Numbered from the stretch's first letter, positions 19,930 through 30,154 are shown. The stretch: DNA of 34,151 bases from Planctomycetaceae bacterium (GCA_002862205.1 PKCN01000170.1:1-34151); one strand, 5' to 3'. Notes: generated by a model from the sequence alone, not told the origin. Translations and numbers: made by a program.

Positions 19930-20033
19930 CCGGGGGTAAGAGCTCGCAGGTGCTAACAGTGACACCGGGGCGGCTGCCGATAGTCGCTGGGCGATGGTGG
20001 TCCTGAGTCCTCGGGATCTGTCAATTCAGCTTT

Positions 20034-21317
20034 TCAGCTGTCGATGCATGTTTCCAGGAATCTGGCCAAGCGATGGAAATCACTATCTTGCTCGATAAAG
20101 CGAACTTTGGTGACGAGAGTTTCAGGATCGACTAGTTCCTCAAAGGGAACGTAGTGCAAATCCAATTGGCCTGATGCCGAAACCATGACTCCGTTGAGTT
20201 TTTCCTCGACCAGAGCACGATAGGCACCCACTCCCAGTTGGGAACCAAGCATCACGTCATAGGCGTGAGGGGGGGCACATCGGGATTCGTACCCAAGTTG
20301 CAATCCATTGATTTTGCGGGTGCGATCGGTTCGCTCGTTGTAGCGTTCACTCAGCAGTTTGGCGAGTAACGCGGACAGATTGATTGAGGAGATATTGATA
20401 TGTCCGTGGTCATCACGGCTGACACCCTCGAGGTACTTGGTTGGGAGGTATTCCGCCATGCCTTCTGCGACCACGATCGTGCCATACTCTCGACCTTCGC
20501 GTTCGCGGGCCATCATCATGTCAACCATGCGGTCAATCACGCGATCCAAAGCCATCACCTTTCGGGTTTCACCTGTCTCCTGGTTGACCACTTCTTCTTC
20601 GGCCAGCGAGCCAGTGACATCTTCCACACTGAGAACCATGCTGGCTTCACCGGCGATCGCAGCACCGTAGGCGAGCCAACCAGCGCTTCGGCCCATCGCT
20701 TCGCACAGAAAGTAAGCTCGGCCGGCAGCTGCATCGTAGTTCAGGTTCCGGATTTCTTCGGCCAGTGTTTCGACAGCGGTGAAGAATCCGAACGTGAAGT
20801 CGATGCCTGAGTAGTCATTGTCGATGGTTTTGGGCAGGTGAATGACAGGGAATCGACGAGCATCCTCAGGAAGATTGTCCTGGAATAATTTCATCTTGTT
20901 GGCTGTTTTCAGTGTGTCATCACCGCCGATTGAAATCAAAGCGTCGACTTCAAGTGAACACAGGCCTTCGTAGACGCGACGTAGCGGAGCTACCAGTTCA
21001 GCGTCTTTGAGGTGTTCCGGAGCACTGACGTGTTTGCCAGGGTTGGTTCGAGCCGTTCCGATCATGATTCCACGACTGCTACGCGCGTGCGTCAACGTAT
21101 CGTGGGTGAAATGGATGTAGTCTGCACCTTCCTGCAGCGGGCCGGCTGCGGTGTATTCAGCCAAGCGGCTATAACCGTGCTTGATGCCAAATACCTGAGC
21201 GCCTTCTTCAAGAAATGAGAAGGCTGCAGTCGAGATCACGGCGTTGGCTGCCGGTGCAGGGCCCCCGGCAAACAAAATGGCAACGCGTTTGATATCCAAC
21301 GTGTGGTGGTCAGGCAT
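20034..21317 (-). CDS. pfp: Pyrophosphate-dependent 6-phosphofructokinase
   Basis: This cytoplasmic glycolytic enzyme interconverts fructose 6-phosphate and fructose 1,6-bisphosphate, here using PPi as phosphoryl donor. The 427-residue protein has the phosphofructokinase fold signatures AILFAGGPAPAANAVI near the N-terminus, GGDDT (131-135), PKTIDND (162-168), EAMGRSAGWLA, and GYESRCAPPHAYD near the C-terminus. The second Asp of GGDD (residue 134) and Lys163 of PKTIDND are the residues known to mark PPi rather than ATP use; ATP enzymes have GGDG and PGTIDND. The reaction is then reversible. The start at 21317 has no clear ribosome site, but the frame and the conserved N-terminus support it. 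It is a single gene between two long gaps. Confidence 0.95.
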   Translation of the reverse strand: MPDHHTLDIKRVAILFAGGPAPAANAVISTAAFSFLEEGAQVFGIKHGYSRLAEYTAAGPLQEGADYIHFTHDTLTHARSSRGIMIGTARTNPGKHVSAPEHLKDAELVAPLRRVYEGLCSLEVDALISIGGDDTLKTANKMKLFQDNLPEDARRFPVIHLPKTIDNDYSGIDFTFGFFTAVETLAEEIRNLNYDAAAGRAYFLCEAMGRSAGWLAYGAAIAGEASMVLSVEDVTGSLAEEEVVNQETGETRKVMALDRVIDRMVDMMMAREREGREYGTIVVAEGMAEYLPTKYLEGVSRDDHGHINISSINLSALLAKLLSERYNERTDRTRKINGLQLGYESRCAPPHAYDVMLGSQLGVGAYRALVEEKLNGVMVSASGQLDLHYVPFEELVDPETLVTKVRFIEQDSDFHRLARFLETCIDS

Positions 21318-21801
21318 GTTCAGTCGTCAGGGAAGGAGAGATGAAAAAATAGAATGAGAATGCGATGGAAAACCACGAGGTGGTTTCGCACTTTCCTGTA
21401 AAAGCAGGATCAGTAACGCTCGACAAGTGCTCAGGCTGGGCTGAAGCACCGCGCAGGGACACCGCATCCGGACCACTGATTTTAGAGATGCCAGCAATGT
21501 CGCCAAGACCGCAGCCCTTTTCCCGCCAATGTTGTCCCGTTAAGGTTGCGATTGTTACCTTTAGGCAGCCGTTCGGGAGAAACAATGCGAATTGTGGTTC
21601 TGCTTCACGAGGCGTGTTTCTGACTCGTTGATGCCTTCCATCGCAACAAACTCGGATCGCATGCCCGTCCGGGAGGGCAGGCCATGGCGGTGCTGGCCAC
21701 AGCGAAAGATCCGAAATGGTCAATGATGTGCTGCACCGGGCAGTTCAGGCTGCCGCGTGTGTCGGCAAATTTCATTGCATCATTTGCATTCCGGAAGCTG
21801 T
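21318..21801. other. Intergenic region, nothing recognised
   Basis: These 484 bases lie between the end of the pseudopilin operon and the start of pfp, both on the minus strand. Overlapping short open frames lack domains or ribosome sites. There is a short GC-rich inverted repeat (TGCCC/GGGCA) near 21661-21678 without a T-run. A pfp promoter is expected but not identified. Confidence 0.5.
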
Positions 21802-22410
21802 CTACCAGTCCAGCACAAGCGACCACGAATCATCTCGACTTTGGTGCTGGATCAGAATTCGATCCGCATACCGAGTTTGATTCGTCATTACCTGCTTTGC
21901 ATCGATGTAGCCGCCTCTCTGCAGAACGAGGCTTGGTTTGATGTTGCTGGGGGCAGATACAGCAGCCTCAACAATGCATAGGTCATCACTGAAGGTTGCT
22001 CCCAGTTCACTCGCATCATCGATCACTCCGTTGACATTATCGTCCACGTCGATGGTTCCAGGTTGTTGATCCAGTCCGGGAAGCAGGCGAACACGAGCTG
22101 CCGGATCGAACTTCTGCCAGATCAATTGATGATGGCTGAAAATTTCGGGGTTGAGTGAACGCAGATCACTCTGAATCCGGGCCCATGTCGCACGATCCAG
22201 ATCTTCGCCAGCCTGCTTCATGTCCCCAAGCTGATTCCGCAGCTTTTCCATTTGCGATTCAACTACCTTGGAATCGCTTGCAATTCTGTTGGCTTTTTGC
22301 AGGCCGGTGGTGCGGATGAAGATACCGAGTATCAAGGCAAAGACGGCACACACCAGAAAAAACTTCGTGGAACGCGTTTCCTTGTTCATAACGGGATCAA
22401 CTGCGTTCAT
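21802..22410 (-). CDS. Small membrane-anchored coiled-coil protein, last gene of pseudopilin operon
   Basis: The predicted protein has 202 residues from an ATG at 22410, which follows the stop of the preceding gene by seven bases; a TTG at 22437 would overlap that gene. A single hydrophobic helix at about residues 16-34 (FFLVCAVFALILGIF) is followed by a charged coiled-coil-like segment (about 40-80) and a C-terminal domain. It contains an acidic motif, VDDNVNGVIDDASELG (about 119-134), similar to motifs in the two preceding genes. No prepilin cleavage motif is present. A single N-terminal helix plus coiled coil recalls inner-membrane assembly proteins of type II/IV systems such as GspM or PilO by topology only; I see no sequence evidence for that identity. 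Confidence 0.7.
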   Translation of the reverse strand: MNAVDPVMNKETRSTKFFLVCAVFALILGIFIRTTGLQKANRIASDSKVVESQMEKLRNQLGDMKQAGEDLDRATWARIQSDLRSLNPEIFSHHQLIWQKFDPAARVRLLPGLDQQPGTIDVDDNVNGVIDDASELGATFSDDLCIVEAAVSAPSNIKPSLVLQRGGYIDAKQVMTNQTRYADRILIQHQSRDDSWSLVLDW

Positions 22411-22417
22411 ACCGGCA

Positions 22418-24541
22418 TCACTTGCCACGATATTCAACGGATGCCTGTCGCACGAACCGCAACGAAGGATTTTCCAGCCGCACTGTCACCCGAACTGCTT
22501 CGGCTTGATTAAGAAAGGGTGCGAGCGTTTCGCGTTCATTGAAATCATCGACGCCAAATTGCAGGTCATCATCAAGACCGTTGGCACCGCGATCGACCGT
22601 CACAGTGTCGTTGCCTTGGATGAACGTTGTCCACAGTGAACCTCGACTGTTGGGATTCACCATCCCCTGGTAGAAGCCGTCTTTTTCATAGGCCGATGTG
22701 TAGGTATCAAACGCAGGCTGAAACAGTACCACGTTCTGTCCCGATGTCACCATCCGGCCTGAGCGTAACAAAGCGTTTTGATACGCGGTGCGCGGATCTG
22801 CCGTGACTGCCCGGATCCCGGAAAAATCAGATACTACAACACCAGACATGCGGTTCTGGGGATCAGTGAAAACAAAGTCACTGTTACTACGGCGGTCGAG
22901 TCGGCGCGGTTGCCAGCCACGCATCGCTCCACCTGCAAGCACAGGGTAAGCCAAGTCAACAAAGGCACCATTCTCGCGTTTTGTGACAACATTGTTGTTG
23001 AGCCACGCTTGAACGGCATTTCTGTATCCGGCATCTCCGGGGCCAACTGTCTCTTGCATCACTGTGCCGTTGGCATCAGCTGGATTATCGCTGAGAATTG
23101 CAACACTGGGGTCGAAAATCTGTACATCAAAGCCGAGTGCATTGTTGGTGACCAGATCCTCACCTATCCGTTGCAGGCCCCAATTGTCATTTGGATCGTT
23201 GATATGGGTCAGGTCGTTGCCAAGCACAAATTCGGGACGAATGAAACCACTGAGCCAATGGGGCGTCACAATCGTGGCGGTTGTGGGTGTGTTGACGGGA
23301 GCCAGTCTCGTTGAATCAGGTGTGACCGCTGAGAGAATCGTAGCGGGACCCCCGAGAGCAAGCACTGGCATGGAAGTCGGGTAAGCGTTGGTGCTACCTG
23401 CCAACAGATTTCCGGGGGCTCGTACATGGGCGAAGCGGTTGTGAGGTTTGCTCAGGTCAGCCAGCGAATTGGCAGCGATCAATCCACCTGACACAGGTAG
23501 TCCGTTTTCGGCAAGGATTCGACGGACAGATAAATCGCACTGCTGATGAACGCCTGCCATCCCGTACAACCAACCATCAGCAGCGTTTGCAGTGCCCGTC
23601 ACGGTCGGTGTCAATGCATTCGCGTTTGGCCAGTCATCGGCCCGCATGAAGTGGTGGGTGCTGCCATTGGCAAGCGTCTTGTTGTTTTGCGGTAAAACCC
23701 CGCCATAGTTGGCATACAGACCTGTATTCAGGTTCAGGTCGGGGCGAATCAGCAGGACTCGCCGGTGGATCTTGATGCGGTCAGGTAACCCATTCTGGGT
23801 TGCGGCTCCAATTCCAAAATCGGTGTCTCCATCTACGTCCAGATAGGCAGGAGATGCAGGCAATGATCCAGGTGCGTACTCCGGGCTGGCAAAGTAAATG
23901 ATTTCGGCGTACTTGGATGTGATGGTCACTGCATCGAACGGGTCGCCTGCAAAGTTGGCGGGATCGTAGGCATCACCAGCCAGTTCTGCTGTTTTCCGGT
24001 TCAAGATGTACCGTGGAACTTTACCCCGGAACCATTGGCTGCCTTTGGCCACTGCCGTGAAAGCAATGTAGTCATCGAAGTCGCCATAACGAGCGTCTTT
24101 CAGTTGCAGAGTTCCAGAGGAATTGTCTGCCCGGAAGAGCGATGAGGTTGCGTCGGTGACGGGGCCTTCGTAGTACAGGAAGTAACCGTTTTGATCTTCT
24201 TCCAAGCCGGTGTTGGGCTTCAATTCAACGGTGCACTGTCCAAGGTCATCCTGCAGTTTTGTCGTGACATCCCTCAAACTGGTTGCCAATTGTGTATCGG
24301 CTCGGCTTTCCTGTATCTGTGTTCCCACATACGCAAAGGCGCGCGCTAAAGCAGCCATCATGAGCAGCGTGACTGTCATTGCCACCAGCATCTCGACGAG
24401 GGTGAAGCCTGTACGAGGTGCGCGATCTCTTATATTCGTCGATGAATGTTGTGTCGGGTGCATCGGATCATGTTGCTCATGGTTGTCGCGATTCATCGCG
24501 ATTTGTTTCATCATGCTCTGATTCTTTTTGCATTGCGTCAT
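22418..24541 (-). CDS. Large prepilin-like protein, GspJ-type position
   Basis: This 707-residue protein has a type IV prepilin N-terminal signal: RTG, then FTLVEMLVAMTVTLLMMAALARAF, with predicted cleavage between Gly45 and Phe46 and the conserved Glu at mature position 5. A prepilin peptidase would cut and methylate it, and the mature hydrophobic helix would pack in a pseudopilus. GspJ is usually about 200 residues; here a domain of some 600 residues follows. Near its C-terminus (about 645-677) is an Asp-rich element including GANGLDDDLQFGVDD and then NERET. The ATG at 24541 overlaps the stop of the previous gene as ATGA, implying coupled translation; internal ATGs at 24514, 24496 or 24463 would give a more usual leader length. 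The GspJ assignment rests on the N-terminus and the gene order. Confidence 0.8.
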   Translation of the reverse strand: MTQCKKNQSMMKQIAMNRDNHEQHDPMHPTQHSSTNIRDRAPRTGFTLVEMLVAMTVTLLMMAALARAFAYVGTQIQESRADTQLATSLRDVTTKLQDDLGQCTVELKPNTGLEEDQNGYFLYYEGPVTDATSSLFRADNSSGTLQLKDARYGDFDDYIAFTAVAKGSQWFRGKVPRYILNRKTAELAGDAYDPANFAGDPFDAVTITSKYAEIIYFASPEYAPGSLPASPAYLDVDGDTDFGIGAATQNGLPDRIKIHRRVLLIRPDLNLNTGLYANYGGVLPQNNKTLANGSTHHFMRADDWPNANALTPTVTGTANAADGWLYGMAGVHQQCDLSVRRILAENGLPVSGGLIAANSLADLSKPHNRFAHVRAPGNLLAGSTNAYPTSMPVLALGGPATILSAVTPDSTRLAPVNTPTTATIVTPHWLSGFIRPEFVLGNDLTHINDPNDNWGLQRIGEDLVTNNALGFDVQIFDPSVAILSDNPADANGTVMQETVGPGDAGYRNAVQAWLNNNVVTKRENGAFVDLAYPVLAGGAMRGWQPRRLDRRSNSDFVFTDPQNRMSGVVVSDFSGIRAVTADPRTAYQNALLRSGRMVTSGQNVVLFQPAFDTYTSAYEKDGFYQGMVNPNSRGSLWTTFIQGNDTVTVDRGANGLDDDLQFGVDDFNERETLAPFLNQAEAVRVTVRLENPSLRFVRQASVEYRGK

Positions 24542-27500
24542 TGTGCGTAGCTCTCAAAGATGACCACATCGCGAGCATTGAGGTCTTGCCCAGGTGAGAA
24601 TCCGACCGGAACTGAGCGATCGATCACAAACGTGCCCTGATAACGTTGGCTTCTGCCGATTTCGGCGTTGTATTCACGACCCAGCGATTGTGTGGCAGAA
24701 TCAATTTCGAAAAAGCCGACTGTCATTCGTAGCAGAAATACCTGCGAGTTGTCTGAGACCAGGTTTGGCATTCGCATCAGGGTCTGTTGTCTCATGAACG
24801 GGTTGCGAAGTCGATCGAGCGCGGGGTTGTTGCCGCCTGTCGTGATGGGCACCTGATTCGCTCCACGAACAAACAACGGATTCTGCGCAGGGGTCGTTGC
24901 CGTCAGATTCGCGGTGTCTCTCATGAGTCCACCGTTGACCGAAGTGCGTCGTAGTTGATTGCGCGAGCCATTTTGCCCAATCCTGCTGGCACGTGTCTGG
25001 ATTGCCTTGTCCGCATGCACACCGGGCCGGAATGCGCCACCAAACTCGGTCGGGAAATCTGGGTCCAGATGATCAGGGTCGTAGTTGTAAGGACCGGCAC
25101 CGTCAGTCACTTTGTTCGGATTCGGAGCGCTGGGGATCTGATAGCCCCGGCGGACACGACGGAAATTGTCGTAGGCAAGTGGGCCTGCGGAGGCGTTCGG
25201 TGAGCTGAACTCGTTTGCCGTCATGTGACCCTGCATCAAGCCCGCCCATACTGGAAACTTGGACAGGGTGTTGAGATTGATTGTCCCCTGGCGGTGATTG
25301 TCGTACTTGATGTTGAAAGGATTAGGCAGTAACGAAGTAAACACGGGCGGCAATTCACGCGGATTCAGTCGTGTCGGGCTGATCAACTCAACCTCGCCTC
25401 TGAACCTCGGCAGTGTATTCACGAAATCGAAAACTCTCGCAAATTCCATTCCCGCGCCGGGTGAGTTGCTGCTGTGGAAAAAATTCAGTAAGTGTCGAAA
25501 CGGTGCGTTGACGACAGCCGGTTCCTGATCGTTGGTGCCATCACAAAATACATCGGAATCACCCGCCAGATTGAATGAGAGTTCCTCGAACAGGCGACCT
25601 TGTGAACAGGCCGGCACCATCATGATTTCCATGGCAGACGCGAAGGGGCGATTCAGCCAAGGATGGACCGCATATGGCCTTTGCGGCAGGTTGCGATCAT
25701 TTCCAACCACGCTGTCAGAAGCAGGTAAGCTGCCAAGCGTGGGGGCAAAACCGGCGAAGTTTGGATTGACGTCGGTTTGTGCCGTATTGAGGAAGCTGAA
25801 TGATGACTGCAGGTGTTGCGAGTCCTCAAATTGGAAGAAATCGTTTGCTTGGTTGCTTACCGAGACATTGGGTGAACGGAAGTCGGTTTCATAAGAGTAC
25901 AGCGAGTTGGCAGATACCGAACCCCCGTTGCCGAGCTGTCTGATATGACCATTACGCTGTCTGCTGCGTCGGGTGTAATCACCCGCTCCACTGATTTTGT
26001 TTTGTCGATCTTCACCACTGAATACGGTCAGGTCGATTGGCAACCAGTCAACCGTTCGATAAGGGTTGGTGATCGCGTTGTAAGGTTTGGTGGGATCAGC
26101 CAGACGTTGCAGCATGGCGGAACAGTAATCTTCAATCGTACCCAGCAGTGGTTCATTATTGGCATTCGGAATGCGACCCCGATTGATGTCCAATGGGCTG
26201 TCTCTGGCTGTCTTGGCTTTGCTGGGGTCCGAGTAATCAAGGTAGGCATCGGTCAGGAAATAGTCCGGGTCGCCATCGCCATCGAAGTCGGTGTCAGCTG
26301 TTTCGAAATATTGGAACTCTGGTTGAGGGTAATAGTTGCCACCGCGAGGCAGCGGCTCAGATACATTGATGCCGACAACATTCTGAGCGAGGTTGGGATG
26401 GTCCTGGGCCGGGATCGTCCAGCCTGTGGGGCGTGGTGCGGCAATCACAAGGGGTAACGCTGCCGTACCCACTTCACCTGCAGCGGCAAGCGTGGGTGTC
26501 AGACGCTGGTCGCGTTGGTCGGACTGAACCAGGCCTTCGTTGGGAAAGACCACCCAACGTTGATCGCTTGGGCCGGCGGGTTGACCATTGGCTGCCTTGG
26601 ATCCAAACCGCGTTTCCAGGCGTGGAGCTAGCGTCAGAAATTGTCCCGGTTCAAGATGACGATCTGAGTTCGTGACGTTGTCCTGGTCAAACGTGGGAGC
26701 GATGAAGACCTGATTGGCTGACATGTCATTGATGTTGTTCGTGCTGATCACATTGCCAATCGCGTTGAAGGCGGCGTTGGGATTGGTGTCGGCGTTGCCA
26801 ATGTTGGTGAACCAGATGAATCGGTCGTATGCCAGCCTTGTGTCCTGAGCCAAACTGCCATTTGGATCGAGCTCATTGGGTTGTGGCAACTCGAACGAAG
26901 CAGTGTCGGGTAACCGGCTTGCAAAGCTGGGTTCACGCAAACGCCCTGGTGACAAATCTCTCTGTGCGGCATCCGCGTTTTGATCGTGCCGCTCGGAAAT
27001 GGCTATCCGCCATACCGGAGCCCCATCTGCACCGCCTGCCGCACTGGGCGCCCTGGCATCGAGCTTCAGTTGAACAGGGGCGTTGCCTCCCACTTGTTGA
27101 TACAACTCCATCGGAAATCCAGGCTTGGTTGCCTGATCGTTGAGTTGAGTGGAGTGAGGGCAATAAAGTTCCAGAAATAAAGAACCTTGAGGCATCCGTA
27201 CTTGATCGGAATCATTATCCGGGTCGTCATTGGCGTCTTTGGTTTTTCCCGGCCCATTATCACGTTTGTCGTCGCGTAAGCGTACATCGTGAAAGGCCAT
27301 GCTCTCGCTCAAAAGCAGCTCAGGCGATTCCACCCCCCAGACCACGAATTCAGCAGAAGCAGGGTTCGTGCTCAGGTCTGCTGGGGGATTCCAGCCAGTG
27401 GCATCGAAGGGGTCGGAATCAAACACAAAGCGTGTCATGATTGAGTCGGGGTCGCGATAATCAACCACATTCACGGCCCATTGTGCCAGACGCCTCGCCT

Positions 27501-30099
27501 TGTAGGCTTCCGCGTTCGAACCGATATCGTTGAACGAACGATTGGGATCGGTAGGCGGAAAGAATGATTCTTCAGAATTGTGTTGTGCGTTAATGTCCCG
27601 GCTCAGGGCCATCATCAGGACGTACAAGTGTCGGGCAAGAAGTTGCCGACCTTGAACCGGTAACCGGTTTATCTGTAGATCATTATCTTCATCCCAACGG
27701 TAATTGGGAGTTGCATTTGCAAAATCATTCGGGATTGCGCCAGTCACTCCATTGGTGAGCTTGAATGCAGACTTCTCGCCCATGTCTCCATCAGGATCTT
27801 GGCCGTCGATGCTGCCGTCCAAGTCGTTGTCGAAACCGTCGCGACTGGCGAGATTTGCGTGGACAACTTCCATCGGTTCATCGATGACCAGATTGTTATT
27901 GTCGTCCACCATGTTGCCGATGGCCCGATTGACATCCAGTTTGCGTCCCAAACGCAGTTCCGGTGCCACAAGTTCCGCCATTTTGGCATTGTCGTAGGTC
28001 GTGGCACCGTTGAGACGCTCAATCAGGTCTTCAAGCGCAAAAGTGGGATGATCGCTGGATGTACTCTTGGCCGTGAATGCGTGTTCGTACAAAAGCTGAT
28101 CCGGGTGGTTCGGGTCGTTGTTACCACCAATCAACGACTGCAAACGTTCCCGGAGTTCCGCTGGCAGTAATTCTGAATCAAAGTCGTTGGAACGCAGAAG
28201 TGCTTCCAGGTCAGATACTTTGAAGTTGGTGTCGCCACTCAGGTTACCGGTGGGATCCTGTTCGTAGGGAGTGTTGTAAGATTCGTCCAAGGGGACCGCA
28301 GTTGGTTGGCCAGCCACCAGTACGTGCCCACTGCGTCCAATGGCCGTCCCGTTTTTCCCAAACGGATCAGTGCCATAACCGAAGCCACCCATGGCAGTGT
28401 GGTGCGACGGGCGAAAACCAGACAGCAATGCGTCGACCGCATCTCGACCGTTGCGGCCAACTTGGAAGACGCTCCCGCGTTTTTCGTGACCATACTCATA
28501 GCGGGCATTGACCGCCTTTTGCAAACTTGTGGCGTTCACTCCGCTGACATTCGCCAATTGCGGAATGGTGATTTCTGCTGGCCCCCATCCGAGGCCGCGA
28601 AACAGATTGATTGCGGGGGTCTGAGCTGAGCCAACCGCTGCTGCCCATTTTGCCTGCTGATTGGATTGGAGCCCTGCGGTACCGATCAGTGTGTTGAGTT
28701 GAACGTTGCTGTGAGCATTGAGATTCAATCGCGCGCCAAGATCCTCGATCATGGGTGCGACAAGAGGACGAATCAATTTTCCTTCGCGGGTGATGAACGG
28801 GGGCAGGCCAACGTCAACCCAAACACTATCAGCTGTTCCGTCACCATCGTTGTCGACATCCCACTCGCCACTGACCAATGCTTGCAGTAACTGATTCAAC
28901 CGGGCTGGGTTGGTACCCACAGGCAGGGCGGTGCGAAGTGCATACTCGGGACTGCCACCGGTGAACCTTTCATTGATCGAGGGCGAACCATTCCCCAGTT
29001 GGTTTTTGGCGATTGGCAATGGGCGAAACGTGGCGCGCTGCAAACTGGCCATCAATTGATTGAATTCCTGTCCAGTTGCATTGGACCAGTCGGGTGATTC
29101 ATTGATCAGGTAATTCAAAACTGCAGGGCGGTGAAACGATGGAATGACCGTACCATCATCGCGCCGCAGACTGAGCCACCAGTTGTTGTGATCGGGTGCA
29201 TCGTAGTCCTCGTCAAAGTCGCCGGGCGTTTGGCTCTTGTCAACTTCGCGACCCATGTGATTGGGCTGCAATGAAACTGGTAGCCCTGTGAAACCCGCAT
29301 CCTGAATTGCCGTTCCGGGTATGGTCTGTGCCAGTTCTGCTACGTCCGCGATTGACTCGTTCAGATTGTTCCCATCAAAACCGACCCCCGCTGAATTGCG
29401 AGGAGCACCATTGAGAACAAAAGTGAAACCATCCTTGGCAATGTCAGTCGGATCTTCGTAGAAGTAACTCAAAAGATTGCGAAGAGTCGCTCCGCTGGTC
29501 ATGCCAGCATCGTCCAAGTCGATGTACAGATCATCCCACTCGGTACCGGCTTGCAGCTTGTGAACTGACCTCATTACTTGGTAGGTGCGGTTGGCAAGCG
29601 GGCCACTGGTGAAGGTGACTAACCTACCGGCGTACACGTCATTCTGCCTCGGCAAATTTGGGCGGGCGCTGCCATTGGTGGTGGCTGGAAAACGTACGAA
29701 CCCAGTGAATCTGTCTGCGGTATCAGACAGTTCGTCCAGTGGCCAGTTGTTGGGATCTGAGACCCCCAGGAGTTGTGGGCCGAGAATGTATTGGTTGATG
29801 TTTTTGACCTGCAGGGATAGGCCATCGTGGCCATAGAAATCACTGAGCAGGTCTTCACCGTAGAACGGATTGTTGGGGTCGTCGGTGCCACGTACCAACG
29901 TCATCAACGCTTCGTTCATGATCCAATTGACATCGGGCTCACGCGTGCTGCGTTTCGACAGTGCCAGTGATGCATCCCGGGACTCGTTGCTGAATACCAG
30001 ATAGGCAGCGACAAGAATGCTGAAGAACGTCAGCGAACTGAGCACGACTAACAGGATCACACCCCTGCGATTGGTCGTTCGTTTTTCGTGTTGGTGCAT
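24538..30099 (-). CDS. Giant GspK-like pseudopilin
   Basis: The predicted protein has 1853 residues from the ATG at 30099; a GTG at 30165 would add 22 and overlap the preceding gene. The N-terminus is RRG, then VILLVVLSSLTFFSILVAAYLVF, a prepilin-like signal with cleavage after Gly13. Mature position 5 is Val, not Glu; loss of Glu5 is characteristic of the GspK minor pseudopilin at the pseudopilus tip. GspK is normally about 330 residues, so this is more than five times larger. Calcium-site-like acidic loops occur at about 414 (DVDNDGDGTADSVWVDVG), 730-745 (DDNNNLVIDE) and 752-775 (FDNDLDGSIDGQDPDGD). The remainder is rich in Asn, Pro and Asp and looks extracytoplasmic. No protease or carbohydrate-binding domain is recognisable to me. 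Confidence 0.82.
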   Translation of the reverse strand: MHQHEKRTTNRRGVILLVVLSSLTFFSILVAAYLVFSNESRDASLALSKRSTREPDVNWIMNEALMTLVRGTDDPNNPFYGEDLLSDFYGHDGLSLQVKNINQYILGPQLLGVSDPNNWPLDELSDTADRFTGFVRFPATTNGSARPNLPRQNDVYAGRLVTFTSGPLANRTYQVMRSVHKLQAGTEWDDLYIDLDDAGMTSGATLRNLLSYFYEDPTDIAKDGFTFVLNGAPRNSAGVGFDGNNLNESIADVAELAQTIPGTAIQDAGFTGLPVSLQPNHMGREVDKSQTPGDFDEDYDAPDHNNWWLSLRRDDGTVIPSFHRPAVLNYLINESPDWSNATGQEFNQLMASLQRATFRPLPIAKNQLGNGSPSINERFTGGSPEYALRTALPVGTNPARLNQLLQALVSGEWDVDNDGDGTADSVWVDVGLPPFITREGKLIRPLVAPMIEDLGARLNLNAHSNVQLNTLIGTAGLQSNQQAKWAAAVGSAQTPAINLFRGLGWGPAEITIPQLANVSGVNATSLQKAVNARYEYGHEKRGSVFQVGRNGRDAVDALLSGFRPSHHTAMGGFGYGTDPFGKNGTAIGRSGHVLVAGQPTAVPLDESYNTPYEQDPTGNLSGDTNFKVSDLEALLRSNDFDSELLPAELRERLQSLIGGNNDPNHPDQLLYEHAFTAKSTSSDHPTFALEDLIERLNGATTYDNAKMAELVAPELRLGRKLDVNRAIGNMVDDNNNLVIDEPMEVVHANLASRDGFDNDLDGSIDGQDPDGDMGEKSAFKLTNGVTGAIPNDFANATPNYRWDEDNDLQINRLPVQGRQLLARHLYVLMMALSRDINAQHNSEESFFPPTDPNRSFNDIGSNAEAYKARRLAQWAVNVVDYRDPDSIMTRFVFDSDPFDATGWNPPADLSTNPASAEFVVWGVESPELLLSESMAFHDVRLRDDKRDNGPGKTKDANDDPDNDSDQVRMPQGSLFLELYCPHSTQLNDQATKPGFPMELYQQVGGNAPVQLKLDARAPSAAGGADGAPVWRIAISERHDQNADAAQRDLSPGRLREPSFASRLPDTASFELPQPNELDPNGSLAQDTRLAYDRFIWFTNIGNADTNPNAAFNAIGNVISTNNINDMSANQVFIAPTFDQDNVTNSDRHLEPGQFLTLAPRLETRFGSKAANGQPAGPSDQRWVVFPNEGLVQSDQRDQRLTPTLAAAGEVGTAALPLVIAAPRPTGWTIPAQDHPNLAQNVVGINVSEPLPRGGNYYPQPEFQYFETADTDFDGDGDPDYFLTDAYLDYSDPSKAKTARDSPLDINRGRIPNANNEPLLGTIEDYCSAMLQRLADPTKPYNAITNPYRTVDWLPIDLTVFSGEDRQNKISGAGDYTRRSRQRNGHIRQLGNGGSVSANSLYSYETDFRSPNVSVSNQANDFFQFEDSQHLQSSFSFLNTAQTDVNPNFAGFAPTLGSLPASDSVVGNDRNLPQRPYAVHPWLNRPFASAMEIMMVPACSQGRLFEELSFNLAGDSDVFCDGTNDQEPAVVNAPFRHLLNFFHSSNSPGAGMEFARVFDFVNTLPRFRGEVELISPTRLNPRELPPVFTSLLPNPFNIKYDNHRQGTINLNTLSKFPVWAGLMQGHMTANEFSSPNASAGPLAYDNFRRVRRGYQIPSAPNPNKVTDGAGPYNYDPDHLDPDFPTEFGGAFRPGVHADKAIQTRASRIGQNGSRNQLRRTSVNGGLMRDTANLTATTPAQNPLFVRGANQVPITTGGNNPALDRLRNPFMRQQTLMRMPNLVSDNSQVFLLRMTVGFFEIDSATQSLGREYNAEIGRSQRYQGTFVIDRSVPVGFSPGQDLNARDVVIFESYAQ

Positions 30100-30154
30100 G
30101 ACAGTAATCTCGGTGCGGTGATGAGAAGAAAAGAGAGATTGAGTCAGTTCAATG

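Larger units (their letters stand above)
19466..20033. other. Intergenic region with palindromes and 18-bp repeats
   Basis: This gap lies between the pfp stop and the start of the Gly/Arg-rich protein. It contains a C-run/G-run hairpin (19737-19756), a 22-bp perfect palindrome (19822-19843) and an 18-bp triple repeat (19876-19929). The open frames here are built of these repeats and do not look like genes. Confidence 0.6.

Noticed and set aside
21310-21723. 137-residue minus-strand open frame upstream of pfp
   Set aside because: It overlaps the pfp start, has no recognisable motif and no ribosome site.
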